From contig ML681981.1 of assembly GCA_007922195.1 (NCBI GenBank), forward strand, positions 10,567,503-10,631,502: a DNA stretch of 64,000 nucleotides, given 5' to 3'. A program made the translations under genes and the position numbers. How positions within the stretch are numbered: the first letter of the stretch is position 1; every line of letters begins with the position of its first letter. Positions 12,174 through 23,986 of this stretch are shown here, in pieces. This DNA is from Podocnemis expansa (taxonomy: Eukaryota; Chordata; Testudines; Podocnemididae). The notes under the pieces were generated by a model that made no database searches, was not told where the DNA came from, and saw only the letters and a program-made list of their open reading frames with translations.

Positions 12174-12280
12174 TGCCATTTATTTCTATTGATGGCCTTT
12201 CATAACTCACTTCCTGCTCTGCTTTGCTTCACCACTCGTAAGTTATGAGGTCATCTATAATTCATAGAAATAAATGACAG
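12174..12280. repeat. Inverted repeat of about 35-40 bp arms
   Basis: The left arm (GCCATTTATTTCTATTGATG then GCCTTTCATAACTCAC) is mirrored by the right arm (GTAAGTTATGAGGTCATCTATA ... TTCATAGAAATAAATGACA) with a few mismatches and one short insertion. The spacer is CT-rich. It resembles a small palindromic element; no target duplication is obvious. Confidence 0.55.
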
Positions 12281-13889
12281 CTCCAAAGTTATCCTTTAAA
12301 AAATGCTGTGTTAAAATATTTAACTAGTATCATTTGGCTTTTTCCATAGAAGAAGATATAAACTCGTTCACAATGTAACAATACATTTCATTCTCGCACT
12401 GTGTTTTACAGCAACACACAATTAGGCAGTCCCATTCATATCCATTCCTAACACTGCATGTGATTGTGCGAAGTATTACTTTTAGGTTAGTATATTTCAA
12501 TGGTGTTAATTACAACACAATGTGCACCAAGTAACATCGCATTGAGCTGAAAAGAATAGGTGCCCCAGGCGTCCTCCCCAATCGACCACCCCTTCCTTAT
12601 TCACAGAGTCTTTGAACACTCTGTTTTTGTCACTTAGAAAATTTTCCTCATTCTAAAAATAGTTTCATCCTCTGAGGCACTGAGCTAAATAGTGTCTAGA
12701 AATGAATAGAGAAACAGTGAGCATTTTGTCTTTTCATCGTTTTGTTTTTCCTGGCTCAGATGACCAAGTGCTATTTGATATTTTATTACATGTGGACAAC
12801 ACAAATAAGTTACCACTCAAACAAAACTGCAGCGTACGTACCTGCCCCACAATTACTCCTTGTCCGTTCAGTCCAAAACCAACTTAACTACAGGGACTGA
12901 TTTTTTCAATGACACTTGTGGCACTTCATGGAACAGGTCAAGGTGGGAAATGCAAAGTTGATTTTCTATGCCTCAAGATCCTGGGTCAGTTGGGGTATAT
13001 CTACTGGTCCCCCCCCCCAATGCAATTTAGTGCAACTGTTGACTGACAACAGCCAGTATGAGAAGAGCAGATTGCAGGGTATCCAATAAGTGAGAGCAAA
13101 TTAGGTGATGTTACTTGAGCTCCATGTCACTGCAGGATCCATCTGCACTGACAGAATCCTCCAATGGCCAACCCACAATTCACCAGCGCAGCAGCACCAC
13201 AGAGTAATGGGCTGTGGGCCATACACATTGTCAGAAGGTCAATAGATTATGGGTATCTTAGAGCTCTGAGGTCTGATATTTGTTTACTGAGAATAATTGA
13301 CCTCCTGTGATGCTGGTTGGGTTAGGGAGACCATTTATGATATTATTTAACATCAGTATTTGAAAATTACAATAAGTTATGAGATAGGCCATGTCAGTAC
13401 TGATAGAAAGGTTACAATTTGTTAAGTAGGATGATATTATGTACATGTGTCATGTTTGTATTGGAAGTTATGAATGTTTGATGTACCTGCATTTCAACTT
13501 GTGCTGTGTATCTGTGCCATAGCCCAGATTGGATGGCTGCAGCAATAGCCTGCTTAAATGGCCCATTAAGAAAACTCTCATGTATCATGGGCCCAGGGAG
13601 AGACATGATGAGTCAGAACTTGCTCATGTGACTCTGGCCTCCATCGTCTTCTTGAAAATTTCTATGAGCAGCACAGAAAAGGCCAAGGGACAAAGAATTC
13701 CTCTGCAACTCTTTATCTACAGCATTCAGCTATCATTGTCCTCTAGATTTATTCATCTACAACTGAAGCTGTGAAAGAAGGGACTGAGACCCATTTAGCT
13801 ACTGGATGTATTACAGAGGCACTGTACAAATCTGCAGACTCCAAATTCTACTGAGGACTGATGTATATGAACTTTTAAGTAACTTGTAA
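12281..13889. other. Unassigned DNA
   Basis: No gene seen. A run of C occurs near 13009-13017. Open frames here (12702-12887 plus, 13258-13606 minus, 13529-13774 plus) have no recognisable domains and overlap each other. Confidence 0.5.
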
Positions 13890-14240
13890 CCATATGATTG
13901 CCTTAGTCCTTTAACAGTTCTCTTGTAGTTTCTCTCTTTTCTTTTTATAATAAACCTTTAATTTGACTTACTAAAGGATTGCTGGTAGTGTGGTATTTTG
14001 GGTAAGATACAAATGTACATTGATCTTGTAATGTGGCTGATCCACTGAGGTCAGGAGAACCCTTTTGGTAAAAGAGTTTTAAGGAGTTGTTTTTGGCAGG
14101 GAGTTTTAAGTAACTTATCTCTTTACTCCCCCAGGATGATTGGGAGCCAGAGACTGAAATGCAGTAAAGGGGACCGAGTATATTTTTGGTTTAGCTTCTT
14201 GATAACCACTGTGGAGGATCAGAACTATTGTTTCTGGCTG
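13890..14240 (+). repeat. Unclassified dispersed repeat with poly(A) signal
   Basis: The words TATAATAAACCTTTAATTTG, CTAAAGGATTG, GTGTGGTATTTTGGGTAAGAT and CATTGATCTTGTAATGTGGCTG are familiar to me as a repeat common in turtle assemblies (possibly LTR-like), with AATAAA inside. I cannot assign its class or its ends. A similar AT-rich tail with TTGTTAAACTTATTCTTAG occurs at about 50690-50870. Confidence 0.35.
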
Positions 14241-14659
14241 TCTTTAAACCCGACTTTGGTGTCATCCACCAGTACTGGGAGAATCTGCTCTCCTTTTTGT
14301 AGCCTGCCCTGATCTTGGCATTTTCAGGTGGCTACCCTCGGCGCAAACAGGTAACACCTCCATCCCTATAAAATTCAAACTATGGAATGTTAGCAAGACA
14401 CTCCTTTGTCCTCCCTCACTGATCTGAACTGTTGTGATGAGGAAGAGTGTCCTCTCTGAAGAAGACAGGGTCCAAACCACATATGGAAAAAGCTATCAAT
14501 GTTATCACTAGCATTCTTGTTCAAGAATGAGAGAGAATGCAGTCGGACACCATATATACAAAAATAGAATGATAACCCCATTTGCACTGGCATCACGTGT
14601 ATCTGAACATTTTAAAACATCTTTGTTTAAGCAGGAAGGAATTAAAACAAACAAATACA

Positions 14660-15127
14660 CAATACAAGAAAGTAGTCTTGTGTCACTTTTAAGGACTAAC
14701 AGATTTATTTACCGCATGAGCTTTTGTGGGAGAAAATCCTACTTTGTCAGATGCTTTAAAGATGGGGAACTTACAGAATGGGAGGAAAATAAATGCAGGG
14801 AAGTGTAAGTCATAGGGTCAGGTCAGACTGTTACAGCAAATCAAAGCAGTTGTTTAGATGCAAACAGTGTTGAACAGCATATTAGAGGGAGGGAAGATAA
14901 AAAGGTGGCAAAAGTCACCTGTCTGAATAAGAAAACCAACTGAAATCTCTATTTAACCCTAACACAAAGATATCAAATCTGCATATGGATTCCAACTCAG
15001 CAGTTTCTCTTTGAAGCTTTGATTTGTAATCCATTTGCTTAAGTATGGCAATTAACATATTGTAAATGGACTCAATTTCCCTGCTCACTCCATTGACTAT
15101 ATGTTAATTGCCATACTTAAGCAAATG
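14660..15127 (-). mobile_element. Penelope-like foldback fragment
   Basis: The head TCTTGTGTCAC ... GGACTAACAGATTTATTTA and TTTTGTGGGAGAAAATCC is shared by five other copies in the window. Reading the minus strand from about 15110 to 14985, the words LIAILKQMD and KLQRETAELES resemble the C-terminal end of a GIY-YIG Penelope-like polyprotein. The right side ends in a 29-bp perfect inverted copy of the sequence 15032-15060. The family assignment comes from recall of longer turtle copies that carry a GIY-YIG domain. No intact frame. Confidence 0.6.
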
Positions 15128-15885
15128 CTGTACTTCAGAAATTCATAATGGAACAGAGAAGCGTAATAAAGTATTAATGCTTTAATTCTTCTAATTTGTT
15201 AGAGTCAATCATAGTACACTTTCAGAAGCATCATTAGACTCTTCACTAGATAATAGCTTATTTTCAGAAAATGGTTATTCCACATTAGCACTCAAAACAG
15301 AGAGCCAAGAGTCTCAGGACATGGACCAACTCTGGTCACTATTTGAGCTTTCCTTCCCAATAGCAATTGCAGTTCAACACTGTCTAGAGTAGCTAAACAT
15401 AATATTTATAGAAATCTGAGGATAGGCTTCTGACTATATTAAAATGCTCAAACAGAAAGGTCAAATTTTTATGGTCCCTAGGGAATTCTTCCTTCTCAAA
15501 GGGACATTTGGAATGAAGCACTTCCATTTTTCAATACAGGAAGGTGTTTGCTGATGCAGGAATGGACAAAGCTGGGGCTTTCATTCCCAGGAGTGAGCTT
15601 CCAGGTTTCATCTTTACATATGGTGCCAGATCCCGTTTGCCTGCCTCTGTGCTCTTTGCATTAGGGTACAGAGTTGATCTTGTACAGCAGCTGGGGATTC
15701 TTCTGAAGTAGGCAGATCACAGAAGGGCATTATGCTGGTGTACCCGTATTGATAGCATATGTTCCCTTCCTCTATATGTGGGAAATATTCCAGGGTAGAA
15801 CTGAGAAAGGAGAAGACAGAAAAAGAGTGCAGTCTACTTGCATGATCCATGGCCACAAAAAAGTGAACCTTCAACTACTCTATAT

Positions 15886-16073
15886 CAGTAGTTTTCAAAC
15901 TTCTTTCCTCAGTCCCCAGTTGAAAAAATATCATTTATGTTTGTGACCCAACAATTATCTCTTTGAGCAATGCATTCCAGTCTTTTGGCAGCAGGAGCAG
16001 GAGGCACCGTGACCGAGTACTTGAGGGTCTGTGACTCAGTACTGGGTCCCGAGCTGTAGTTTGAAAACTAGTG
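15886..16073. mobile_element. Short non-autonomous hAT element (188 bp)
   Basis: Terminal inverted repeats CAGTAGTTTTCAAAC (left) and CACTAGTTTTCAAAC (right, opposite strand). Flanking 8-bp duplication CTCTATAT (15878-15885) and CTCTAACT (16074-16081), 6 of 8 identical. The interior keeps hAT-MITE words seen in the 3.9-kb element (CAGTTGAAAAAAT, GTGACCCAACAATTA, GAGCAATGCATTCCAGTC). The two are clearly relatives, this one lacking the GC-rich core. Confidence 0.82.
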
Positions 16074-16081
16074 CTCTAACT

Positions 16082-18599
16082 TGTCCTGGGAGCTGATTTG
16101 GCCCCTGATTAGGTTGAGGGCCAGGGAAGCAGGGCATTAACTTCCTCCTCTGCCTACTCCGAATCCTTCACTGACAGTAGCCCAAGTACCTCTGGCCCAT
16201 GGTGTGCAAAGGCTTTTAACCATCTCATCTTACACAGAAAAATGAAATTCTATGACAATTGAAAGGAAATTACCAGTTACTTTTTAAAGACTAGAAAAAC
16301 ATCTCTGCTATTCATAAGATTTGGGGTCAGATGTCATCTAACTTATTCCAAGTAATTAGAAATAAAAAATAGAATAAGTAGGTAGAAAATATTTTAGAGC
16401 TATCATGTCTCTAAGGAAAAGCAATAATTTAATAAGGGATAACTAGCATAGTACAGAATGTGATGAATTCTGCCAGTCTAACTTCCTTCATAATATTTTA
16501 GGGGAAGTTACAAAAGTTCTGTAATGGCAGATTACATTATTTATTTATATTTTCTGAAAGCCTTTGATGAAATTCTTAATGGCAAACTTCTATTAACTAA
16601 AAGAATCCAAGGTCAGCGAAGGGGCTGGATACAGCACTGCTTAAGAAATATCAAAAAAGTGGTAATGGGAACTGGAGAATATTACTGTTCCAAAGAAGTT
16701 AACGTTCAGACATTTGCTTCCTATTTGTGTAGAAGTTCATGAAGCCTGTGGGCCCAATCTTGTAAACCCATACTTGGTGGAGAGTTTTTAGTTATGTGAG
16801 TAGTTCTATTGCTTTAAAAGGGACTACTCATCTGAGAAATGGTTTCCATAATCAACCCTATAAACTTGAAATTTCAGATTTCATAGTTGTGTAGAAGAAG
16901 CTAATATAAAGAAAGTAGCAAGCTACAGTCAAATGGAGCTGTAGTCAAATTAGCACCGAGTACTATATATTTGATGAATCTTTGTTATGATACCTGTTGT
17001 TTAGGTTGTACATAAAGGAACGATACTGACAGAGAATTTTGCTATATTCAGAACTACTCACCAATACTAGTGGTCCATTTTTAGGGCAATGAAGTCTCTG
17101 TGAGGCAGCTGTTATAGAAATGAAATGTGCCATACGTGCTGCCTAAGTATTGGTGTAATGGGATCACAGCAGGGTTGCCATTTTTGTTGTTGAACAAAAT
17201 TTTCTGAGGAAAAAAAAAAAACAACCCTCTTCCCTATCATGACATTGCGTTGCAAAAAACCATAGTAGAAGTTCAATGTCCTTAGAAAATAGGGATGAGC
17301 ACTATTGCTCATAAAAAATGGAAACTAACCTGGACCACAGCTGAAACACAGAATTGAAGCTCATTCTGAGAGGAAAGATTCAGATCCAGTCCAAATTCTC
17401 CAAAATTTTCATGTGTAAGAACTCATGTTGTGTTGAGGCTTATCTCTGCATAGAACCAGACAGAATCTTTTCTCAAGGTTTGGATAAAGATCTCCCTTAC
17501 CTGAGTCAATATCTGTTTTACTTCCAATAGACTCTAGTGCTTGTGTACCCTAGATATTCCCCAGAATCAGAGCTCACAATTAGAGACAGGCAAAATATTT
17601 CTATTGGACCTGGGACCCACTCAAAGCAAGAGGTGAAAAAAAGATCATTTTCATGATTATAATGATGCGTAAATCTTTCAGAGATCAAGAAGGGCAGGCA
17701 CACAGGCAGACAGAGTAACCTCACCTACTTCAAATAAATTTCATGATCAGACTGTCAGAGATGATTCCAGAACATAGGACCCAAACACCCGTGAAGTTTG
17801 GATTTGAATCTGTATCAAGTCTTACGAATACAGAACACGGTACTGGGTGCCTGTTTAGATCATCCAATCTAAACACTCCTAAAGGTATATTTGGATTCAA
17901 TTCCAAACTGGGAGCCTAATTTCTTAACCCAGACTCATCTTTACTCAGAACTTGTACAAGAGTTGCATCTTCTTACTCTGGAGTCCCCATCCTCTCACCC
18001 CTGAATGGAAAATTGTTGATTTGGGAAGACAGGAGACACAAGCAGATTTGTATGGAATTTTTCTTTCTGTTTCTTCCATCCTGCTCCTGAGCCCAACTTC
18101 TGCTAAAACAGCAGTAAAACAGAGTAGAAAGCTAACAGCATAACAAGCATATGCTGTTTTTAAAAGGCAGAGAACATTATATGGCAATATTACCATGGTC
18201 ATGAATCATCAGTTATGCAGAACACTGTGGTTTTCATTGAGAGCACAGAAAGTGACTACAGAATCCTGACTCAAGAGCAATTACAGCTGCTGCTCATTTT
18301 GGCCTTAATATGAACATCAGAAAAATCAAGGTAAATAGCACATTACAGAAAGCAACTGGGTTGAGAGCACACCCTGAAGCAATTGCATTCTTTCAGTTAT
18401 CTGAAGTCTGTGATGAATGACAATGATAACATCTCTTGAAATTTGCAGCAGTCTACTTACAGCCTTACTGATTATTGGTGACAAAAGTTTTCAGTACTCA
18501 ACATGGGGGGAAAGCTTGTTGTTTCATGTGGCTCAGAGTAAGAATCATGAAAATTGGGTCAAACCTATAGAAGTAATTGAATTTAGGAAGAAAGGAAAA
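16082..18599. other. AT-rich unassigned DNA with an ancient-repeat trace
   Basis: About 16753-16850 (CCAATCTTGTAAACCCATAC ... GTGAGTAGTTCTATTGC ... GGGACTACTCATCTGAG) matches the old dispersed amniote repeat whose core reads gagtagtcccattgacttcaatgggactactc. No supported gene. The open frames at 16524-16742, 17518-17724 and 17945-18202 have no domain; the frame at 17952-18143 overlaps the last of these on the other strand. Confidence 0.5.
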
Positions 18600-18790
18600 C
18601 ACGGTCCAAATGTGTCTGCCCTACTGAATATCCATGACCTATCCAACTTGTTCCAGTTCTTGGACCTTATTATTTAGGAAAACATCCAATCTTGAGTTAA
18701 AAATAGTCAGCCATGGAGAATCCACCACAACTCTTAGCAAGTTGATCCAACAGTTAATTACTCTCATATTTGTCTTTTTTTTTTCTTTTT
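18600..18790 (-). mobile_element. Old CR1 LINE 3' fragment, antisense
   Basis: The words AACTTGTTCCAGTTCTTGG, CATCCAATCTTGAGTTAAA, AGTCAGCCATGGAGAATCC and CAAGTTGATCCAACAGTTAATTACTCTC follow the order of an antisense CR1 3' region (gatggagaatccacca ... ttccaatggttaattacc). It ends in a T run near 18776-18790. Heavily decayed. Confidence 0.6.
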
Positions 18791-19853
18791 AACATTTAAC
18801 TGCATTTTCTGAAAAGCCTTTTTCCCCAGAACTATTCAAAATTCTGTTACAGACCCAATCACTTGGACAATCTAGCACCTCTCTGAATAGGACCATGAGG
18901 GCAGTACCAGCAATAACAAGTCTCCAAATGAAACCCACACTCCCCAAGAGTATGTAGTAATGGGACAGCGTTTGGATGTGCTGTACAGATATTTGCATTC
19001 CAACAGTTTGAAAATCTCTTATTTATATAAGTCAATTCTTTCTCTTCCCAAATGCAGCTACGTAATTCACTAGCATAAGCATCATTTTTAGCATTTCTTT
19101 ATGCTCTTCACTTTTGCAATGGGGACTGATCCTTCTAGGTGCTAAGTGCCTCTTGAGAATTCCCACTGCACACCTTTCTACTCCCAGTCAAGTCAATGGA
19201 AGATGAAAGAATTCGATACCTCACAGGAAATACTGACATTTCTACTTCAGATAAACCTCCTATTGAGCCTCATCCTGAGAGCTTCTGAACATATGAATTT
19301 CTCACTGCATTCCATCAGAGTTGCAGGGGCTCAGCAACCTTCAGGCTCTCCCTGCATTGATTTCATTTGAAGTTTTGCCTGAGTAAGAGAAAAAAGGTCT
19401 CCTGTGAGTTACGGAGCACAACCTGTGAGGTACTGAGAACCTGAACCTGCCTGTGCTCCTTACAGGACCAGACACCAGATATGAACTCCAGGATTGGGCC
19501 CACAGAAAATGCTATTCATTCTTCCCTCCAGATTCTTTCGTTCATAAGAAGAAAAGAGATAAACAGCCACATAGGTGATTTCAAATGCTGTATTTGAAAT
19601 GCTACAGTGGCACAACTGCTGTACTGTGGTTCTGCTGTTGTAGGGTTCACCACAGACACTTCCTATGTCCCTAATGGTAACAATCCACCTGCTCAAGAGG
19701 CAGCAGCAGAAAAATTCTTCTTTCAACCTAGTGCTGTCTACAATTGGAGTTAGGCTGACTTAATTACACAGAGAGACTATGCTAAGGTAACTTTTCAGTA
19801 TTGCCCAACCCTCAGGCCTGATCTCCATATGGGCAAACTAAGACTGTGTCTTA
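18791..19853. other. Unassigned DNA
   Basis: No gene. About 19160-19370 carries CCAGTCAAGTCAATGGAAG and TGCATTGATTTCATTTGAAG, again like the ancient 'cattgacttcaatggga' repeat. The minus-strand open frame at 19460-19726 has no domain. Confidence 0.45.
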
Positions 19854-20100
19854 GGCCATGTCTACACCACTGCTTACGTCAGCAAAACTTAGGTCACTCA
19901 AGGCTGTCAAAAACACCACCAAGTGACGTAAGTTTCCCCAGCATAAATGGCAGTGTTCACAGTGCTATGTCGGCATGATAACCACATAGCTACCACCACT
20001 TGCTGAGGTTTTATTAGAGTGGTTACACAAGGGATCCTACGGGTACACAACTGCATTGATACAGCTGTGCCACTGTAAACTTGCTAGCATAGACATAGCC
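19854..20100. mobile_element. Harbinger-type MITE (247 bp)
   Basis: Terminal inverted repeats GGCCATGTCTACAC (left) and GGCTATGTCTATGC (right, opposite strand). Flanks are TTA (19851-19853) and TTT (20101-20103), compatible with a mutated 3-bp Harbinger target duplication. The interior has a diverged inverted pair, TTACGTCAG ... CTTAGGTCACT against AGTGACGTAAG. It lies only 37 bp from the larger Harbinger element that could have supplied transposase to such copies. Confidence 0.72.
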
Positions 20101-20137
20101 TTTGAAACACATGTGGAGGGTTAATGAAAATATTTGA

Positions 20138-22070
20138 GGCATGTCTACACTACAAAGTTAAGTCAACATAAATAAGCTTACTTAGCCCTAACTATGAGAA
20201 GATGCACATACTGCAATACTTCTCTGGCTGCTTTAACTCGCCTGCTCTACCAACCTAAAAAAAACACCAGGATCAGAGGTATAGTGCTTTTTATGCACAC
20301 TAGTATGTCCAGTGAAGTTTAGTTTATCGATACTTAAATGTGTGCATGGGGGTGCAATAAAAATGTGGTTATGGAATGTGAATGAATTTTTATTATTCTC
20401 CAATATAAGTTGGCTGCTGCTAACATTCAGAGATGGTACCTATAGGTGAATTTACAGTGTTATAGTAGCACACACAGAGTAATCATGACAAGGTTCACTC
20501 CATAGTTCCAAAATAAAGAAAAGAGCCTAGTTAAACACACATTACTATGGGCAATTTTTAAAATGCTCCTTCAAAACTTCTCGGATCTGAATAACTTCCT
20601 GTTAAGCCCTTCTTACTGCCATGGTATCTGGCTGCTCAAAAGCAGCAGAGAGCTGCTTCACTTTAGCACTCCACCCGTGGGAAACTTCTCTCCCTTTGAT
20701 TCACATATAGAATGAAGGGCACAGCAGGCAGCTATAACCATAGGAATACTCTCCTCACTGAGGTCTAAATTGCTGAAGAGACAGTGCCAGCATCCTTTTA
20801 AGCAGTCAAAGGCACATTCAGCATTCTACATCTACTGAACCTGTTGCTGAAGTGCTTCTTGTTGCTATCAGGGTGGTCAGCGTAAGGCTTCATGAGCCAA
20901 AAGATTGAGATGTAAGCTGAGGCTCCCAGCATCACTACTGACATTTTCACATCCCCACTGATAATCCTCTGGTCTGGAAAGAAAGTCCCTGCTTGCTGCT
21001 TTCTGTAAAGGCCTGTGTTCCTGAAGATGCATGTGTAATGCACCTTCCCTCACCAGCTCACACTGATGCCAGTGAAATGATTCGGGTGATCCAGCAGTTC
21101 TTGCAGTTCCATAGAAAAGTAATCCCTTCTATTGATGTACTCCATCACAAGATGGTCTGGTACCAAAATTGGGACATGCATGCCACCTATCACTCCACTG
21201 CAATTGGGGAATCCCATTGCTGCAAAACCATCCACTATTTCACATATATTGCCCAGAATCACTGTCCCCTGCAGCAGGAGGCAATAATGGTTCGGCACTC
21301 TTGCATCACTGCAAACCATCACAGTGGATTTCCCCTCTCAAAACTGATTCACAACTAATCAGTAACAATCTAGCACCACCAGCTGTCACAAAGTGCTCGC
21401 TACTTCCTTCTCCACATTTTCATGTCCCAACACTAGAGAGCCAAGGCAAGCTCTCCACACGGCTCCAGGAAGGCGGCTTTGTGCATCTAAATTTTTGTAG
21501 CCACCACTCCCCATCCTTACCTGCTTAATGATGGGATCTCACCACTCACTATTTGTTTCTCAAGCCCAAAACTGATGGTTCACCATGTGCAGCTGCTCCA
21601 CAAATGCCTCCAGCAATCTTGAATTGTTTCTGTCCATGGCATGCAACAGGGCATACAGCATGTCATCATCAAAGCTCATGAAATACTGCAGAATAAGGCA
21701 TGTTGTGTTCATAACATTCATCACAGTACTGGACAGCAGAGTAGGATCCATGTTTTCTGACACAGATGGTGGGCAGGCGGTTTTCAGGGGCTGTCAAAAT
21801 GTACAAGGAAGCTCATGGAATGATGATATGGACACAACCTGCCACCATGAGGCACTGCAAACACTTACCAGAATATCTTGAGGCAGATGGTGACCAATTG
21901 CACAGTGGGATAGCTAGCCATGGTGTATTGTTCTCTGTGACAGTGCAAGAACTGCTAATGTGGTTGTGCTCTGCCAACACAAGAAGATTACTATGAATGC
22001 ACACCAGAGGTCTAACTACAACAGTGGCTACATAATTTAAGTCAACTTAATTTTGTAGGGCAGATATACC
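20138..22070 (-). mobile_element. PIF/Harbinger DNA transposon, decayed (1.9 kb)
   Basis: Terminal inverted repeats are still alignable over about 40 bp: left GGCATGTCTACACTACAAAG, right (opposite strand) GGTATATCTGCCCTACAAAA, both followed by TTAAGT(C/T)(A/G)AC. Between them lies a transposase remnant on the minus strand. Flanking 3-bp sequences (TGA, CCC) do not show an intact target duplication. The termini resemble those of the MITEs at 19854, 40014, 45878 and 56839, so this is a plausible relative of their driver. Confidence 0.82.
20560..21765 (-). pseudogene. PIF/Harbinger (HARBI1-like) transposase pseudogene
   Basis: This codes for a DDE transposase that would cut and paste the element in the nucleus. 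Minus-strand frames carry the family landmarks in order: an N-terminal part (21560-21763), LGNICEIVDGFAAMGFPNCS, HVPILVPDHLVMEYINRRDY, DHPNHFTGISVSW (21050-21322), then FRNTGLYRKQQAGTFFPDQR and FWLMKPYADH (20798-21043), and ECAFDCLKG to ACCALHSICE further downstream (about 20700-20820). The copy is broken by a stop between SVSW and GKVH, by a frame change near 20815-20825, and by further stops. The first catalytic Asp is Gly (codon 21185-21187, I-G-G where the family has I-D-G) and the second, in the usual H-D, is Tyr (codon 21035-21037). The third acidic residue, Glu of ECAF, is present. Not functional. Confidence 0.88.
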
Positions 22071-22147
22071 CCCAACAGAAATAATTTGGAATAAATTTAT
22101 TAGCAACCCAATGTATCAAAACACCACATCGAAAACCATATTAGATC

Positions 22148-22686
22148 AGAGGGGAACAAATTATGGGCCATGGGGCAGATGCAGCCCATGGGAGCCTTTC
22201 ATGTAATGCTCTAGCTTGGCCCAGTGATGCCATAGCAGGACCAGTGTGGCTGCTCTCCCCTCCTGGCCCCACCCCTTCCTCACCTCTCCCCGTCTACACA
22301 CAGCAGCAGTGCCCTGCAGTAGCATGGTGGCCACTCTCTCTCTTTTCCTACCCCTCTCTCCACTGCGTTCTGCTGTGGCACCCTGGCTAATGGCAACATG
22401 GCTGCTCTGCACCACCTGTGTCCCACCATGTGGGCCCAGTGGCAGCATCCTGGCTGAGCAGAGCATGGTGGCCACTCTCCCCAGGGCCCAGAGGCACCCT
22501 AGCTGGAGTGGAGTGGCTGGTCCCCGTCTCCTTCCTCCTCCCCTCAACTCTGTGGGCCCAGCAGGGCTCTGGTCAGAGCACAGCCGCCCCTCTCCCTTCC
22601 AAGCCCCACCCCTTTGCCTTCCCCCTGCCCCTCTCTGGCCCACCTAAACTCCAATGTGGCCTGCAAGCCAAAAACCTCACACCTTC
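22148..22686. mobile_element. GC-rich non-autonomous hAT-like element
   Basis: The left end GAGGGGAACAAATTATGGGCC and the right end, on the opposite strand GAAGGTGTGAGG then TTTTTGGCTTGCAGGCCAC, resemble hAT-type repeats whose ends read like caggggtgggcaaac...ggcc. The interior is GC-rich with repeated GCAGC, GTGGCCACTCTC (twice, about 22329 and 22468) and CCACCTGTG words. The large overlapping open frames on both strands (22161-22643 minus, 22246-22647 plus) are alanine-, glycine- and proline-rich without a domain and are not taken as genes. Confidence 0.5.
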
Positions 22687-23549
22687 ATTAGATGTCCATT
22701 GTTATATAGCACCTTAAGTCTTCTGGAAATTCCCAAAACAAATAACTTGCAATATAATTTTAGAAGTGACAAGTGAAAGTAACACACAATGAGTAGGGAA
22801 GGAAATGGGGACAAGGGTGATGAGGGCTAGACTGGAGGTCACTGTGTGTACATCTTAATAGCCATGCTATGTATTTTGAATAGAATTATTTTCTGTCTCC
22901 TCCAGCTCTTACTTCTCCTTTTCTTCAACCAATGTGGGTTAGTGTGCAAATACATCTAAACCAGACATTCTGTGCACTAAACAGGCAAGCCATTTGTCTT
23001 CTCTCTCATTATTTTTTGACGTCTTGTTCACCTTCCTTCAAAATTAGGATGGATGGATTTATACAAAAACTCCAGCATCAGCTGCTTCTGTCAATCTTAT
23101 TGCAACCCACTTCAATTTAATTTTCAAGAGGTGTCCAAATCCATGCTCCAGACGAAGTAGAGAACCACCAGAAAACTGCTGCTGCACTTAATAAGCTTCA
23201 GGAAGCCAAAGCAATCTAACAAAATAACAGCCAAAATATTCTGAATGCTGTAACTGCTGAGTATGAGGCACCAGGAATATTTCATTCTTTTCACACATCT
23301 GTCCCCCTTTGAACCACTGTAATCATTTTCCTTGAAGAAGCACTACATTTTCTCCAGTGTAATAATTTTGTTTTTCTTTAAATTGCAATGTAAAGCATAG
23401 TCTTTCTTCCTTGCCTTTTTCTATCAATTTCTTCCCTCCCCTTGCTTGTAACATAATAGAATATCACCAAATTATGGTTTTTGATCAATTTATTATGTGA
23501 TCTTATTTTTATCACCCTCTCCAGACTCTCTTCTCTTATTTGTCTTGTG
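22687..23549. other. Unassigned DNA
   Basis: No gene or element recognised. The plus-strand open frame at 22932-23120 has no domain. Confidence 0.5.
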
Positions 23550-23685
23550 TCTCCCATTGGGATTGTAAGCTCTTTAAGGCAGGCTCCATTTCTTCCTAAC
23601 TGTCTGCATATCACACGTAGCAAAAGAGGCCCAATCCTGACTGGCATTTTGAGTAACTACTCCAATGCAAAGAATAATAAAACTT
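23550..23685 (+). repeat. Old SINE/LINE tail fragment
   Basis: GATTGTAAGCTCTTTAAGGCAG, then CTGTCTGCATATCACACGTAGC and AATGCAAAGAATAATAAAAC match a widespread amniote repeat tail (gattgtaagctctttggggcaggga ... gcacaatggggcc ... aataataataa). A second, poorer copy lies at 63725-63840. Family name uncertain. Confidence 0.45.
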
Positions 23686-23986
23686 GAAATCTAAAAGCCT
23701 GTTTTCATGATTTCTTTAAAAAAATCTATTTTGAACAGCCATACTAACTGTAATCTGTGTTCACCAGAAGCAACTAAGCTGTGACATTAGTATTTTAACT
23801 ATACTTGACACTTAAACATTTGGCTTGCTCCTCACAGCTGGGTGGAGGGGAATGAGATTTATGCATTGCAGGAAAAAGCATAACCTTCCATCCAGAACTC
23901 AGGGAGAACCTGTTGAAGAAGGCCAGAGAGAATAGAGTTAGACTTTCCAAACCAGAGGGAAGGCCTTGGTGATGCAAGGCATGCAG

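Noticed and set aside
22161..22717. 160-residue minus-strand frame and 133-residue plus-strand frame
   Set aside because: Both fall in the same GC-rich repeat with few stop codons in any frame; no domain.
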